Part shown: in pieces, positions 14,738 through 23,568 of the stretch
Layout of the letters: the number at the start of each line of letters is the position of its first letter
Numbering within the stretch: the stretch's first letter is position 1
DNA from: Sphingomonas hengshuiensis
GTDB taxonomy: Bacteria > Pseudomonadota > Alphaproteobacteria > Sphingomonadales > Sphingomonadaceae
Direction: 5' to 3'
Length of the DNA stretch: 64,000 bases
NCBI RefSeq assembly: GCF_000935025.1
Contig: NZ_CP010836.1
Span: forward strand, 2,542,001 to 2,606,000
Translations under genes and position numbers: made by a program
Notes under the pieces: generated by a model
What the model saw: the letters and a program-made list of their open reading frames with translations, nothing else
Databases searched by the model: none
Told to the model about the DNA's origin: nothing

Positions 14738-16513
14738 TCAGTGATTGTGGCGCGGCACCTTCTCGCTCGTCCGGCGATATTTGAGCGCGAAGTCGAGCAC
14801 CCCGCCCTCGCCGAGTTGGCCGACCTTCTCGCGGTACAGTTCTTCCCACGGCGTCGCGCTCTCGGGGATCGGCGGCGCGGGCTCGGCCTTGCGGCGCGCA
14901 ATCTCGTCGGCCTCGACCAGCGCGTCGCAGGTGCCGGCGTTGAGGTCGATGCGGATCGTGTCGCCGGTGCGCAGCCAGGCCAGCCCGCCCCCCGCCGCGC
15001 TCTCGGGCGAGGCGTTGAGGATCGAGGGGCTGTCCGACGTCCCCGACTGGCGCCCGTCGCCCAGCGTCGGCAGGCTCATGATACCCTGTTGGATCAGGTG
15101 ATCGGGCGGCTGCATGTTGACGACTTCGGCCGAACCGGGCCAGCCGAGCGGGCCGGCGCCGCGGATGACGAGGATGCAATCGACGTCGATGCCGAGCGCG
15201 GGATCATTGATCCGGTGGTGGTAATCGTCCGATCCGTCGAACACGATCGCGCGCCCCTCGAACACGCCCTCGCGCCCCGGCTGCGACAGATAGCGCGCGC
15301 GGAAATCGGGGGAGATCACGCTGGTCTTCATGATCGCCATGTCGAAGAGATTGCCCTTGAGCACCAGGAACCCGGCCTTCTCCAGCAGCGGCGCGTCATA
15401 GGGGAAGATGACTTCGGGATCGAGGATGCGCGCGTCGGCGACATTCTCGGCCATCGTGCGGCCCGTGCAGGTCGCGACGCTGCCGTCGATCACCCCGGCC
15501 TCGATCAGCACGTTGAGCACCGCGGGGATGCCGCCCGCGCGGTGGAAACGCTCGGACAGGAATTTGCCCGCGGGCTGCATGTTGACGATCAGCGGCAGGT
15601 CATAGCCGGTCATCCAGTCCTCGGGCGTGATCTCGATGCCCGCATGCGCCGCCATCGCGACCAGATGCGGCTGCGCGTTGGTCGATCCGCCGATCGCGGT
15701 CAGCAGCTTGATCGCATTGAGGAAGCTCTGCTTCGACAGGATCGTGGACGGGCGCAGATCGTCATAGGCCATGTCGACGATGCGCTTGCCGGTCTCATAG
15801 GCGATCTGGCCGCGCTCGCGGTACGGCGCGGGGATCATCGCGCAGCCGGGCAGGCTCATCCCCAGCCCCTCGGCGATGCTGTTCATCGTCGAGGCGGTGC
15901 CCATCGTGTTGCAATGGCCCGACGACGGCGCGCTTTCCATCGCGCGGCGCAGGAACTCGGCCTCGTCGATCTCGCCCGCCGCCATCTTGCGGCGGCTGCG
16001 CCAGATGACGGTGCCCGATCCGACCAGCTCGCCTTCATGCCAGCCATCGAGCATCGGCCCGCCCGACAGCACGATCGCGGGGATGTCGACCGTGGAGGCG
16101 GCCATCAGCGATGACGGCGTGGTCTTGTCGCAGCCGGTAGTCAGGATCACCGCATCGATCGGATAGCCGTTGAGGATCTCGACCAGCCCCAGATAGGCGA
16201 GGTTGCGGTCCAGCGCCGCCGTGGGCCGGCGGCAATTCTCGAAGATCGGGTGGAGCGGGAACTCCATCGGGATGCCCCCCGCCGCCAATATGCCCGCCCG
16301 CGCGCGCTTCACCGTCTCCAGGTGGATGCGGTTGCACGGCGCAATGTCGCTGCCCGATTGCGCGATGCCGATGATCGGCTTGCCCGAGGTCAGCTCCTCG
16401 GGCGTGATGCCATAGTTCATGAAACGCTCCAGATAGAGCGCCGCCATGTCGCTACGGCCCGGCGCCGCGAACCACTCGCGCGATCGGAAAGGGCGGACGG
16501 GGGTACGGGTCAT
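14738..16513 (-). CDS. xylD: D-xylonate dehydratase XylD (IlvD/Edd family)
   Basis: A 591-residue dehydratase converting D-xylonate to 2-keto-3-deoxy-D-xylonate. Three cysteines expected to hold the Fe-S cluster are seen in IAPCNRIH, TTGCDKTTPSS and SGHCNTMGTAST. Sugar-acid dehydratase features such as LSGGPMLDGW and ATCTGRTMAEN separate it from the amino-acid enzyme IlvD. It lies on the opposite strand from xylXBC but follows the sugar symporter gene in the same direction, separated by a repeat-bearing 144-bp gap. With XylB, XylC and XylX it completes the oxidative route as far as alpha-ketoglutarate semialdehyde. Confidence 0.92.
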   Translation of the reverse strand: MTRTPVRPFRSREWFAAPGRSDMAALYLERFMNYGITPEELTSGKPIIGIAQSGSDIAPCNRIHLETVKRARAGILAAGGIPMEFPLHPIFENCRRPTAALDRNLAYLGLVEILNGYPIDAVILTTGCDKTTPSSLMAASTVDIPAIVLSGGPMLDGWHEGELVGSGTVIWRSRRKMAAGEIDEAEFLRRAMESAPSSGHCNTMGTASTMNSIAEGLGMSLPGCAMIPAPYRERGQIAYETGKRIVDMAYDDLRPSTILSKQSFLNAIKLLTAIGGSTNAQPHLVAMAAHAGIEITPEDWMTGYDLPLIVNMQPAGKFLSERFHRAGGIPAVLNVLIEAGVIDGSVATCTGRTMAENVADARILDPEVIFPYDAPLLEKAGFLVLKGNLFDMAIMKTSVISPDFRARYLSQPGREGVFEGRAIVFDGSDDYHHRINDPALGIDVDCILVIRGAGPLGWPGSAEVVNMQPPDHLIQQGIMSLPTLGDGRQSGTSDSPSILNASPESAAGGGLAWLRTGDTIRIDLNAGTCDALVEADEIARRKAEPAPPIPESATPWEELYREKVGQLGEGGVLDFALKYRRTSEKVPRHNH

Positions 16514-16530
16514 GATACCTCACAAAAAAC

Positions 16531-16632
16531 TCCCCTTCCGCTTGCGGGAGGGGTCGGGGGAGGGGCTGGAACCGCCGTCTCCCACCTGATCCGATGTCCC
16601 CTCCCCCAGCCCCTCCCGCAAGCGGGAGGGGA
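16531..16632. repeat. Inverted REP-like repeat between symporter and xylD
   Basis: Two 36-base arms (16531-16566 and 16597-16632) are inverted copies of each other with about four mismatches. Each arm also contains a short palindrome centred on CGCTTGCG or CGCAAGCG. This is the form of a paired REP/BIME element and could fold into a large mRNA hairpin that sets relative levels of symporter and xylD transcript. It is outside both genes. Confidence 0.8.
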
Positions 16633-16657
16633 GCGATAGAGGAGGGGATTGCCTTCG

Positions 16658-18088
16658 TTACCCTTCCATCGCTTCCAGTTCCTTGCCCTTGGTTTCCTTG
16701 ATGAAACGCTGGACCAGGAAGAAGCTGATCGCGGCACACACGGCATAGAAGCTGTAGCTATAGGCAAGCCCGATCGTACCCAGCATCACCGGGAACGACT
16801 GTGCGACCAGATAATTCGCGAACCATTGCGCAAAGCCGCACACCGCCAACGCGGAACCGCGAAGCTGGTTCGGGAACATCTCGCCCAGCATCACCCACAT
16901 GACGGGGCCCCAACTGATGTTGAAAAACGCGGAATAGGCCAGCGCGGCGACCACCGCGACCTGCCCCATATTGCCCGGCAGTACCAGCGTGCCGTTTTCG
17001 ACCGTGCCTGTGGAAAAGGCGTAGACCATGGTGAAGAGCGTCACGGCCATGCCGGCCGATCCGATCAACAACAATGGCTTGCGCCCGATCTTGTCGACCA
17101 GGCCGACCGTTACGAAACACGCGACGATCGAGATGCTGCCCGAGATGATGTTGGTCATCATCGCTTCGGATTCAGAGAAGCCGGCAGCCTGCCACAGCGT
17201 CGCGCCATAATAGAAGATCACGTTGATACCGACGAGCTGCTGGAACACAGCAAGCAGCAGCCCGGCCCAAACGATCGAGCGCACCCCCAGGAAGCCGCCA
17301 GGGGCAAGGACGTCCGAAAGACGCGGACGGTGATCGTGCGAGAAGCTGCCCTGGATCTCAGTCAGCTTCACCGCGCCTTCCTTAGGCCCGAACAGACTGT
17401 TCAGCACGTGCAGCGCCTGTTCGTTGCGGCCCTTGGCGACGAGGTAGCGGGGGCTTTCCGGGATGAAATACAGCGCGATAAGGAAGACGACTGCGGGCAG
17501 CGCCTGCATCAGATACATCCAGCGCCAAGCCTCGATCCCCAGCCACAACGGGTTGAGCGAGGGAACGTCACCAGCCACATCGGGGCGCGCAGCAGCCTGC
17601 GCCAGATAATAATTGGCGAAGAACGCTGCGGTCAGCCCGGTGATGATCATGATCTGCTGGACGGTGGTCATCCGCCCGCGGATGTTCGCTGGGGCGACTT
17701 CGGAGATATAGGCAGGCGACAGCACCGATGCGGCGCCCACCGCCATGCCGCCAACGACGCGGGCGAGGACGAACAGGGTGTGATCGTGCGCGAATCCCTG
17801 GACCAGCGCACCAGCCAGGAACAGAACCGCCGCCAGCCGCATGACATTGCGTCGGCCAACGCTGTCAGCCAGGGTTCCCGCGAAAAAAGCGCCGATGAAG
17901 CAACCGATCAGCAGCGAGCCGACCGTAAAGCCGAGCCCGGCATCGTCCAGCAGGAAAGCCGCCTTCAGCCCCTCCTGCGTGCCGTTGACCGCGCCGCTGT
18001 CATAACCAAACAACAACCCCCCGATCGTCGCCACCGCGACGATCGCCCCGATAAGGCCGATATTGGCCCTCTCTGCCGTATGATTCAT
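16658..18088 (-). CDS. Sugar:H+ symporter, MFS sugar porter family (probably xylose)
   Basis: A 476-residue transporter with twelve predicted membrane helices. Family marks are GGLLFGYDSGAVNG in helix 1, DSVGRRN and DKIGRKP after helices 2 and 8, PESPRYL before the central loop, and QQLVGINVIFYYG in helix 7, with the C-terminal KETKGKELE. The layout equals E. coli XylE and GalP. Xylose as the substrate is inferred from its place between the LacI regulator and xylD. A degenerate copy of the regulon palindrome lies 38 bases before its start (18126-18139). Confidence 0.88.
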   Translation of the reverse strand: MNHTAERANIGLIGAIVAVATIGGLLFGYDSGAVNGTQEGLKAAFLLDDAGLGFTVGSLLIGCFIGAFFAGTLADSVGRRNVMRLAAVLFLAGALVQGFAHDHTLFVLARVVGGMAVGAASVLSPAYISEVAPANIRGRMTTVQQIMIITGLTAAFFANYYLAQAAARPDVAGDVPSLNPLWLGIEAWRWMYLMQALPAVVFLIALYFIPESPRYLVAKGRNEQALHVLNSLFGPKEGAVKLTEIQGSFSHDHRPRLSDVLAPGGFLGVRSIVWAGLLLAVFQQLVGINVIFYYGATLWQAAGFSESEAMMTNIISGSISIVACFVTVGLVDKIGRKPLLLIGSAGMAVTLFTMVYAFSTGTVENGTLVLPGNMGQVAVVAALAYSAFFNISWGPVMWVMLGEMFPNQLRGSALAVCGFAQWFANYLVAQSFPVMLGTIGLAYSYSFYAVCAAISFFLVQRFIKETKGKELEAMEG

Positions 18089-18125
18089 CCCCAGTCCTCT
18101 CCAGTGCCCGAACGGAAAGCCGGGC

Positions 18126-18139
18126 TGTTAGCGGTAACG
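18126..18139. promoter_or_regulatory. Weak LacI-type operator upstream of the symporter
   Basis: TGTTAGCGGTAACG matches the regulon palindrome TGGTAGCGCTACCA at 10 of 14 positions and keeps the TA-GCG-TA core. It lies between the end of lacI and the start of the symporter. It may give the symporter and xylD a separate, weaker control; binding is inferred. Confidence 0.5.
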
Positions 18140-18174
18140 GTGACGTGTGCCGCACCGAAAAGCAAGTCGCGCGT

Positions 18175-19245
18175 TCAGCCTGTTTCGCCTGCGCCACCGG
18201 CCGGGCGCCCCGAGGATTCGCGAACGATCAGCTCGTGTGCGAGCACCTGTTCCTCCAGCTCCGCGCCGCTTGCGGTACGCCGCGCACGGATGCGGGCGAG
18301 GAGCAGGGTCAGCGCGGTCTCGGCCATCGTCGCGATCGGCTGGCGCACCGTGGTCAGTTCGGGCCAGATCGTCGTGGCGAGCGAGGTATCGTCGAACCCG
18401 ACGATGCTCACATCCTGCGGCACGTGGAGCCCGCGGCGATGCGCGACGCCCACTGCCGCCGCGGCCATATCGTCGTTGCTGGCAAAGATCGCCGTCGGCG
18501 GATGCGCCGCGTCGAGCAGCCGTTCGGCGGCGACGATCCCCGATCGAAAGGTGAAATAACCCTGCTCCACCGGCATCGCGGCGACATCGATTCCGGCCTG
18601 GTCGAGCGCAGCGGCAAAACCGCGAAAGCGTTCGGTGCTCGACGACTGGTTGGGGTTACCGCGGATGAAGCCGATCCGGCGATGCCCCAGGTCGAGCAGG
18701 TGCCGGGTCATCGCCCCAGCGGCTTCGAAATCGTCGATCCGCACGTTCAGGCTGCGCTCGGGCGCCAACCCCATCGCCACCGATACCCAGGGCAGGCCCG
18801 CTGCATCCAGCTCGGCGCGCACCGGCGCGACTTCGGAGAGCGGCGGCGGCAGGATCACGCCCTCGACGCTGGTCGATGCAAAGCTGCGCGTCGCCTCGGC
18901 CTGTTCCTCGGGCCGGTCGCTCTCACAGGCTTCGAGCACCAGATGGCATCCCGCGCGCCGCGCCGCGGCCAGCGCGCCGATCAGGAATTGCGAGAGATAG
19001 GCGGCGGACGGATTGGAGTATAGCAGCCCGATCTGCGTGGCGTCCCCCGCCGCCAGGCTGCGCGCGGCGCTGTTGGGGGAGTAATTGAGCTGGGCGATCG
19101 CCTCCAGCACGGCGACGCGAGTCGATTCGCGAACATTCTCGCCGCCATTGACAACGCGCGACACGGTCATCGCAGACACACCCGCGGCGCGGGCGACATC
19201 CTGCACGGTGACGGTGCCCCGGCTTCTGCGACTTGGTTTGCTCAT
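18175..19245 (-). CDS. LacI-family regulator of the xylan/xylose regulon
   Basis: A 356-residue repressor. The LacI headpiece is at residues ~10-60 (VTVQDVARAAGVSAMTVSRVVNG, then YSPNSAARSLA with the hinge helix). A periplasmic-binding-protein-like sensor domain follows, with GFIRGNPN, AIFASNDDMA and VSIVGFDD. The start at 19245 has GGGAG four bases upstream; a longer reading frame to 19293 lacks this. It is divergent from the GH3 gene across the operator at 19334, so it probably represses itself and GH3. The inducer is likely xylose or a xylo-oligosaccharide, by inference. Confidence 0.88.
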   Translation of the reverse strand: MSKPSRRSRGTVTVQDVARAAGVSAMTVSRVVNGGENVRESTRVAVLEAIAQLNYSPNSAARSLAAGDATQIGLLYSNPSAAYLSQFLIGALAAARRAGCHLVLEACESDRPEEQAEATRSFASTSVEGVILPPPLSEVAPVRAELDAAGLPWVSVAMGLAPERSLNVRIDDFEAAGAMTRHLLDLGHRRIGFIRGNPNQSSSTERFRGFAAALDQAGIDVAAMPVEQGYFTFRSGIVAAERLLDAAHPPTAIFASNDDMAAAAVGVAHRRGLHVPQDVSIVGFDDTSLATTIWPELTTVRQPIATMAETALTLLLARIRARRTASGAELEEQVLAHELIVRESSGRPAGGAGETG

Positions 19246-19303
19246 CCCACTCCCTGAGGGCGGAGGAATAGGTTTGACCGAGGCAGAATGCAAATCACGT
19301 CGG

Positions 19304-19347
19304 TTGACCCGCGCGAGCCACGGCCTTTATAGATGATAGCGCTACCA
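19304..19347 (+). promoter_or_regulatory. GH3 promoter with LacI-type operator
   Basis: TTGACC (19304-19309) and TTATAG (19327-19332), 17 bases apart, form a plausible promoter for the GH3 gene. The operator TGATAGCGCTACCA (19334-19347) starts one base later, over the likely transcription start. It is also 89 bases upstream of lacI on the other strand. Confidence 0.7.
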
Positions 19348-19389
19348 AAATTCAGACGGTGCCTGCCACCGCACGCCAAGGAGAGGTTC

Positions 19390-21822
19390 ATGCATTTGTC
19401 CGACAATCTTCGGGCCAGCCCCATTCGCCGGCGCCGATTCGCCGCATTGGCTGCGGTCGCCGCGATTGCGCTGGTGCCCAGCCTCGCGCCCGCCGCGCAT
19501 GCGCAGACCGCCCGCGCGGACAAGCCGCTGTACAAGGACGCAGCGCAGCCGGTCGAAGCGCGCGTCGACGACCTTCTCGCGCGGATGACGCTGGAGGAAA
19601 AGGTCTCGCAGCTCGTCGCCTTGTGGCTCAACAAGGGACAGATTCAGACCGAGGCCGGCGAATTCGATCCCACGCGTGCCAGCGCCGCCTTCCCCAACGG
19701 ACTCGGCATGATCTCGCGCCCGTCGGATCGCAAGGGCGTGAAGGCCGCCGCCGGCACCACCGCGGCGGGCGCCAATGCCGGCGACGTCAACCGCAGCGCG
19801 GAGGAGAATGCCCGCTACATCAACGCCGCACAGAAATGGGCAGTCGAGCGCACCCGGCTCGGCATCCCGATGCTGATGCACGAAGAGGCGCTGCACGGGC
19901 TGGTCGCCCCCGGCGCGACGAGCTTTCCGCAGTCGATAGGGCTCGCCAGCACCTGGAACCCCGGGCTGATCGAACAGGTCTTCTCGGTCGCGGCGAAGGA
20001 AGCGCGCGCGCGCGGCGCCAATCTGGTGCTCGCCCCCGTCGTCGACGTCGCCCGCGATCCGCGCTGGGGCCGGATCGAGGAAACCTATGGCGAGGACCCC
20101 TATCTGGTCGGCGAAATGGGCCTGGCTGCGATCCGCGGGTTCCAGGGCACGACGCTCCCGCTCGCGCCCGACAAGGTGTTCGTCACGCTCAAGCACATGA
20201 CCGGCCATGGCCAGCCCGAGAACGGCACCAATGTCGGCCCGGCCTCGCTGGGCGAGCGCACGCTGCGCGAGGATTTCTTCCCGCCGTTCGAACGCGCGGT
20301 GAAGGAATTGCCCGTGCTGTCGGTGATGGCCAGCTATAACGAGATCGACGGAATCCCCAGCCATGCGAACAACTGGCTGCTCAACGACGTTCTGCGCGGC
20401 GAATGGGGTTTCCAGGGCGCAGTGGTCAGCGATTATTTCGCCGTCCGCGAACTCGTGACGCGCCACCACATGTTCAAGGATATCAAGGGCGCCGCCGAGC
20501 GCGCGATCGATTCGGGCGTCGATGTCGAGACCCCCGATGGCGAGGGTTTCAACCACCTCATCGCGCTCGTGAAGGAAGGCAAGGTCAGCCAGGGCCAGAT
20601 CGACAACGCCGTGCGCCGCGTGCTGCGCATGAAGTTCGCCGGCGGGTTGTTCGAAAACCCCTATGCCGACGTCAAGACCGCGGCGAAGAAGACCAACACC
20701 CCCGAGGCGATCGCGCTGGCGCGTCAGGCCGCACGCGAATCGATCGTGCTGCTCAAGAACGCCGAGGGCCTGCTCCCGCTCGACGCCAGCGGAATCAAGC
20801 GGATGGCAGTGATCGGCACCCACGCCAAGGACACGCCGATCGGCGGCTATTCGGACCTCCCTAACCATGTCGTCAGCGTGCTCGAAGGCATGCAGACCGA
20901 GGGCAAGGGCAAGTTCGCGGTCGATTTCGCCGAGGGCGTGCGGATCACCAATCACCGCACCTGGTCGCGCGACGATGTCAGCATGGTGCCGGACTCGGTC
21001 AACGATCCGCTCCGCGCCGAGGCGATCGAGACCGCGAAAAAGGCCGATGTCGTCGTGCTCGTGCTGGGCGGCAACGAAGCCGTGAGCCGCGAGGCATGGG
21101 CCGACGAGCATCTGGGCGATAGCGAGACGCTGGACCTGCCCGGGCCGCAGGACAAGCTCGCGAAGGAACTCATCGCGCTGGGCAAGCCGGTGGTGGTGAT
21201 CCTGCTCAACGGGCGACCCTATGCCGTCAACTATCTCGCCGAAAAGGCACCGGCGCTGATCGAGGGCTGGTATCTCGGCGAGCAGACCGGCAACGCGCTC
21301 GCCGATGTGGTGTTCGGGCGCTATAATCCGGGCGGGAAGCTGCCCGTGTCGGTGGCGCGCAACGTCGGGCAATTGCCGATCTATTACAACAAGAAGCCGA
21401 GCGCACGGCGCGGCTATCTGTTCGGCGACACCACTCCGCTCTACCCGTTCGGCTATGGGCTCAGCTATACCAGCTTCGACGTGTCGGCGCCGGTGCTCGC
21501 CACCCCGACGGTCGGCGTTGCGGACAGCGTGACGGTGCGCGTCGACGTCGCCAATACCGGCAAGCGCGCGGGCGACGAAGTCGTCCAGCTCTATGTCCGC
21601 GACGACGAAGCCAGCGTGACGCGCCCGGTGATCGAGCTGAAGCGCTTCCAGCGCGTGACGCTCCAGCCGGGCGAGAAGCGTACCGTGTCGTTCGAGCTGA
21701 AGCCCGCCGACCTGTCGCTCTACAATGTCGACATGAAGCGCGTGGTGGAGCCCGGCACCTTCACGATCTCGGCTGGGCCGAACTCGGCGACGCTCAAGAG
21801 CACGACGCTCACCGTCCGGTGA
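19390..21822 (+). CDS. Glycoside hydrolase family 3, exported beta-glucosidase/beta-xylosidase
   Basis: An 810-residue GH3 enzyme that removes non-reducing terminal sugars from oligosaccharides. A signal peptide (RRRRFAALAAVAAIALVPS ... AHAQT) directs it to the periplasm or outside. The (beta/alpha)8 domain contains KHMTGHG and the nucleophile Asp in VVSDYFAV. A second alpha/beta domain and a C-terminal fibronectin III-like domain (~700-810) follow. The ATG at 19390 has GAGAGG upstream; an earlier ATG at 19333 lies inside the operator and is unlikely. Context makes beta-xylosidase action likely, though GH3 sequence alone does not separate xylosidase from glucosidase. Confidence 0.88.
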   Translation: MHLSDNLRASPIRRRRFAALAAVAAIALVPSLAPAAHAQTARADKPLYKDAAQPVEARVDDLLARMTLEEKVSQLVALWLNKGQIQTEAGEFDPTRASAAFPNGLGMISRPSDRKGVKAAAGTTAAGANAGDVNRSAEENARYINAAQKWAVERTRLGIPMLMHEEALHGLVAPGATSFPQSIGLASTWNPGLIEQVFSVAAKEARARGANLVLAPVVDVARDPRWGRIEETYGEDPYLVGEMGLAAIRGFQGTTLPLAPDKVFVTLKHMTGHGQPENGTNVGPASLGERTLREDFFPPFERAVKELPVLSVMASYNEIDGIPSHANNWLLNDVLRGEWGFQGAVVSDYFAVRELVTRHHMFKDIKGAAERAIDSGVDVETPDGEGFNHLIALVKEGKVSQGQIDNAVRRVLRMKFAGGLFENPYADVKTAAKKTNTPEAIALARQAARESIVLLKNAEGLLPLDASGIKRMAVIGTHAKDTPIGGYSDLPNHVVSVLEGMQTEGKGKFAVDFAEGVRITNHRTWSRDDVSMVPDSVNDPLRAEAIETAKKADVVVLVLGGNEAVSREAWADEHLGDSETLDLPGPQDKLAKELIALGKPVVVILLNGRPYAVNYLAEKAPALIEGWYLGEQTGNALADVVFGRYNPGGKLPVSVARNVGQLPIYYNKKPSARRGYLFGDTTPLYPFGYGLSYTSFDVSAPVLATPTVGVADSVTVRVDVANTGKRAGDEVVQLYVRDDEASVTRPVIELKRFQRVTLQPGEKRTVSFELKPADLSLYNVDMKRVVEPGTFTISAGPNSATLKSTTLTVR

Positions 21823-21831
21823 CATGCGCCA

Positions 21832-21857
21832 GGGGATGCGCCGACCGGCGCATCCCC
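21832..21857. terminator. Bidirectional terminator between GH3 and GH43
   Basis: A perfect 11-bp stem (GGGGATGCGCC / GGCGCATCCCC) with a 4-base loop lies in the 43-bp gap between the convergent GH3 and GH43 stop codons. Its position serves both genes. Confidence 0.75.
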
Positions 21858-21865
21858 CCGGACCG

Positions 21866-23545
21866 TCAGTCGCGACCCGCGAACACCCCGAACACCGATC
21901 CGACGAACCCGCCCGCGGTGCGCGTCGTCAGCGTGTCGGTCTGGACACTCCCCAGCGGCTGCCAGCGCGGGGTCCCCGCCTTGGCCTCGGCATAGGCGAA
22001 GCTGTAGCGATTATCCTGCACCGTGATCCGCAGCCGCAGCGGCACCCCCGCCGCCACCGGCGCGGTGCCCAGCGTCTTTCCGGCGGCGGGCGCCTTTGGC
22101 CCCTCGCGCTGGTCGAGCGTCACCAGCGCCTTGCCGCCGACCTGCTTGATCCCGACGAAGAACCAGTAATCGTCGTTCTGGAACACCGACAGCCCGGCGC
22201 GGTCGCCATCCTTTTCGGGCGTGAACCGCACCAGCGTCTCCGCCGTCGCGCTGCGATGCTGCTGGCGCCGCGCGAGGAAGGAGGGGTTGGCATTGTCGCC
22301 CAGCCCCTCGGCGCGCGCCGTCAGCCGCAGCGCGCCGCCCTGTAGCGCATACCAGTTGCTGCGCGGGTTGCGTGCCATCATCCAATAGGGCGGCAGCGTG
22401 GCGCCGGCGAACTCGTCGCGCACCGTGAAGGCGCCGTTGGTCGGCACCGCCGGCTTGGCCCCCTTGGGCAGCGCCGGGCGGGCGTGGAGATAGGGGATGG
22501 TCTGCCCCGGCGCCGTGATCTGCGGCCAGCCGTCCTTCCACGTCACCGGCAGCAGGAACGTCTCGCGCCCGATCGTGTAGAAATCCCCCGCATAGGGCCG
22601 CACCGCAAGGAAGGTCGCCCACCAGTCGCCCTTCTGCGTCTCGACGAGCTGCGCGTGCCCCGCCGAGGTGATCGGGTCGGCCCGATCGGCGGGCAGGCCG
22701 CGCTGGGTGAGAACGGGGTTCGCCGGATTGGGCACGAACGGCCCGGTGACGCTGCGCGAGCGCAGGAGGACCTGGCTATGCCCCTCGGCAGTGCCGCCCT
22801 CGGCGCAGCTCAGATAATACCAGCCGTCCTTCTTGAAGATATGCGGCCCTTCGATCCACACCGGCTTCTTGGAGATATCCACGCCGCCGTTGACGAGCAG
22901 CGTGCGCGGCCCGAAGCTTTTCAGCGTCTTCAGGTCGAATTCCTGGATCCAGATCGCGCGGTGGCCCTGATATTGCGGCGTGCCCTCGGGCGGGCCGTTG
23001 TTGAGGATCCAGATCCGCCCGTCCTCGTCGAAGAACAGCGACGGATCGATCCCGCCGTCCAGATCGGGCAGCCAGGTCGGATCGGACCACGGCCCCGCGG
23101 GGTTTTTCGCGGTGATCGTGAAATTGCCCCCGCAATCGACGCAGGTATTGAGGATATAGAACAGCCCGTCCTTTGCCTGGATCGTTGGCGCGAACACCCC
23201 GCGCGACAGGCCCAGCTTCTTGAAATCGAGCTGGTCGGGGCGGTCGATCGCATTGCCGATCTGGGTCCAGTTGACCAGGTCGCGGCTGTGGAACACCGGG
23301 ATGCCGGGGAAATAGCTGAAGGTCGACGTGACGAGGTAATAATCCTCGCCCACCCGCGTGACGCTGGGATCGGGGAAGAAGCCCTGGAGGATCGGGTTGC
23401 GATACTCGCCCGGCTTTGGCCGCAGCGTCGCGTCGATCGGGTCCGATCCGCGATAGTCGAACCAGTCGAAACTGGCGACCGGCTGCGCCTGGGCGGCAAG
23501 CGGCGCAGCGAGCAGCGCGAGTGTGGCGAGTGCGGCGGGACGCAT
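21866..23545 (-). CDS. Glycoside hydrolase family 43 (beta-xylosidase/arabinofuranosidase)
   Basis: A 559-residue secreted five-bladed beta-propeller hydrolase. The signal peptide is MRPAALATLALLAAPLAAQA. The GH43 catalytic base is Asp in GFFPDPSVTRVGEDYYL, the second Asp is in the IDPSLFFDEDG segment, and the acid is Glu in WIEGPHIFKKDGWYYL. A C-terminal beta-sandwich (~370-559) resembles the XynB-type accessory domain. The start at 23545 has AAGGAG six bases upstream; the frame stays open further but without a signal peptide at its end. It lies 24 bases after the GH67 gene and is probably cotranscribed with it. Confidence 0.88.
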   Translation of the reverse strand: MRPAALATLALLAAPLAAQAQPVASFDWFDYRGSDPIDATLRPKPGEYRNPILQGFFPDPSVTRVGEDYYLVTSTFSYFPGIPVFHSRDLVNWTQIGNAIDRPDQLDFKKLGLSRGVFAPTIQAKDGLFYILNTCVDCGGNFTITAKNPAGPWSDPTWLPDLDGGIDPSLFFDEDGRIWILNNGPPEGTPQYQGHRAIWIQEFDLKTLKSFGPRTLLVNGGVDISKKPVWIEGPHIFKKDGWYYLSCAEGGTAEGHSQVLLRSRSVTGPFVPNPANPVLTQRGLPADRADPITSAGHAQLVETQKGDWWATFLAVRPYAGDFYTIGRETFLLPVTWKDGWPQITAPGQTIPYLHARPALPKGAKPAVPTNGAFTVRDEFAGATLPPYWMMARNPRSNWYALQGGALRLTARAEGLGDNANPSFLARRQQHRSATAETLVRFTPEKDGDRAGLSVFQNDDYWFFVGIKQVGGKALVTLDQREGPKAPAAGKTLGTAPVAAGVPLRLRITVQDNRYSFAYAEAKAGTPRWQPLGSVQTDTLTTRTAGGFVGSVFGVFAGRD

Positions 23546-23568
23546 CCTGTTCTCCTTGGTGGACATGG

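Noticed and set aside
19333..19389. Upstream ATG for the GH3 gene at 19333
   Set aside because: It lies inside the LacI operator and has no ribosome-binding sequence; the ATG at 19390 has GAGAGG and starts a signal peptide.
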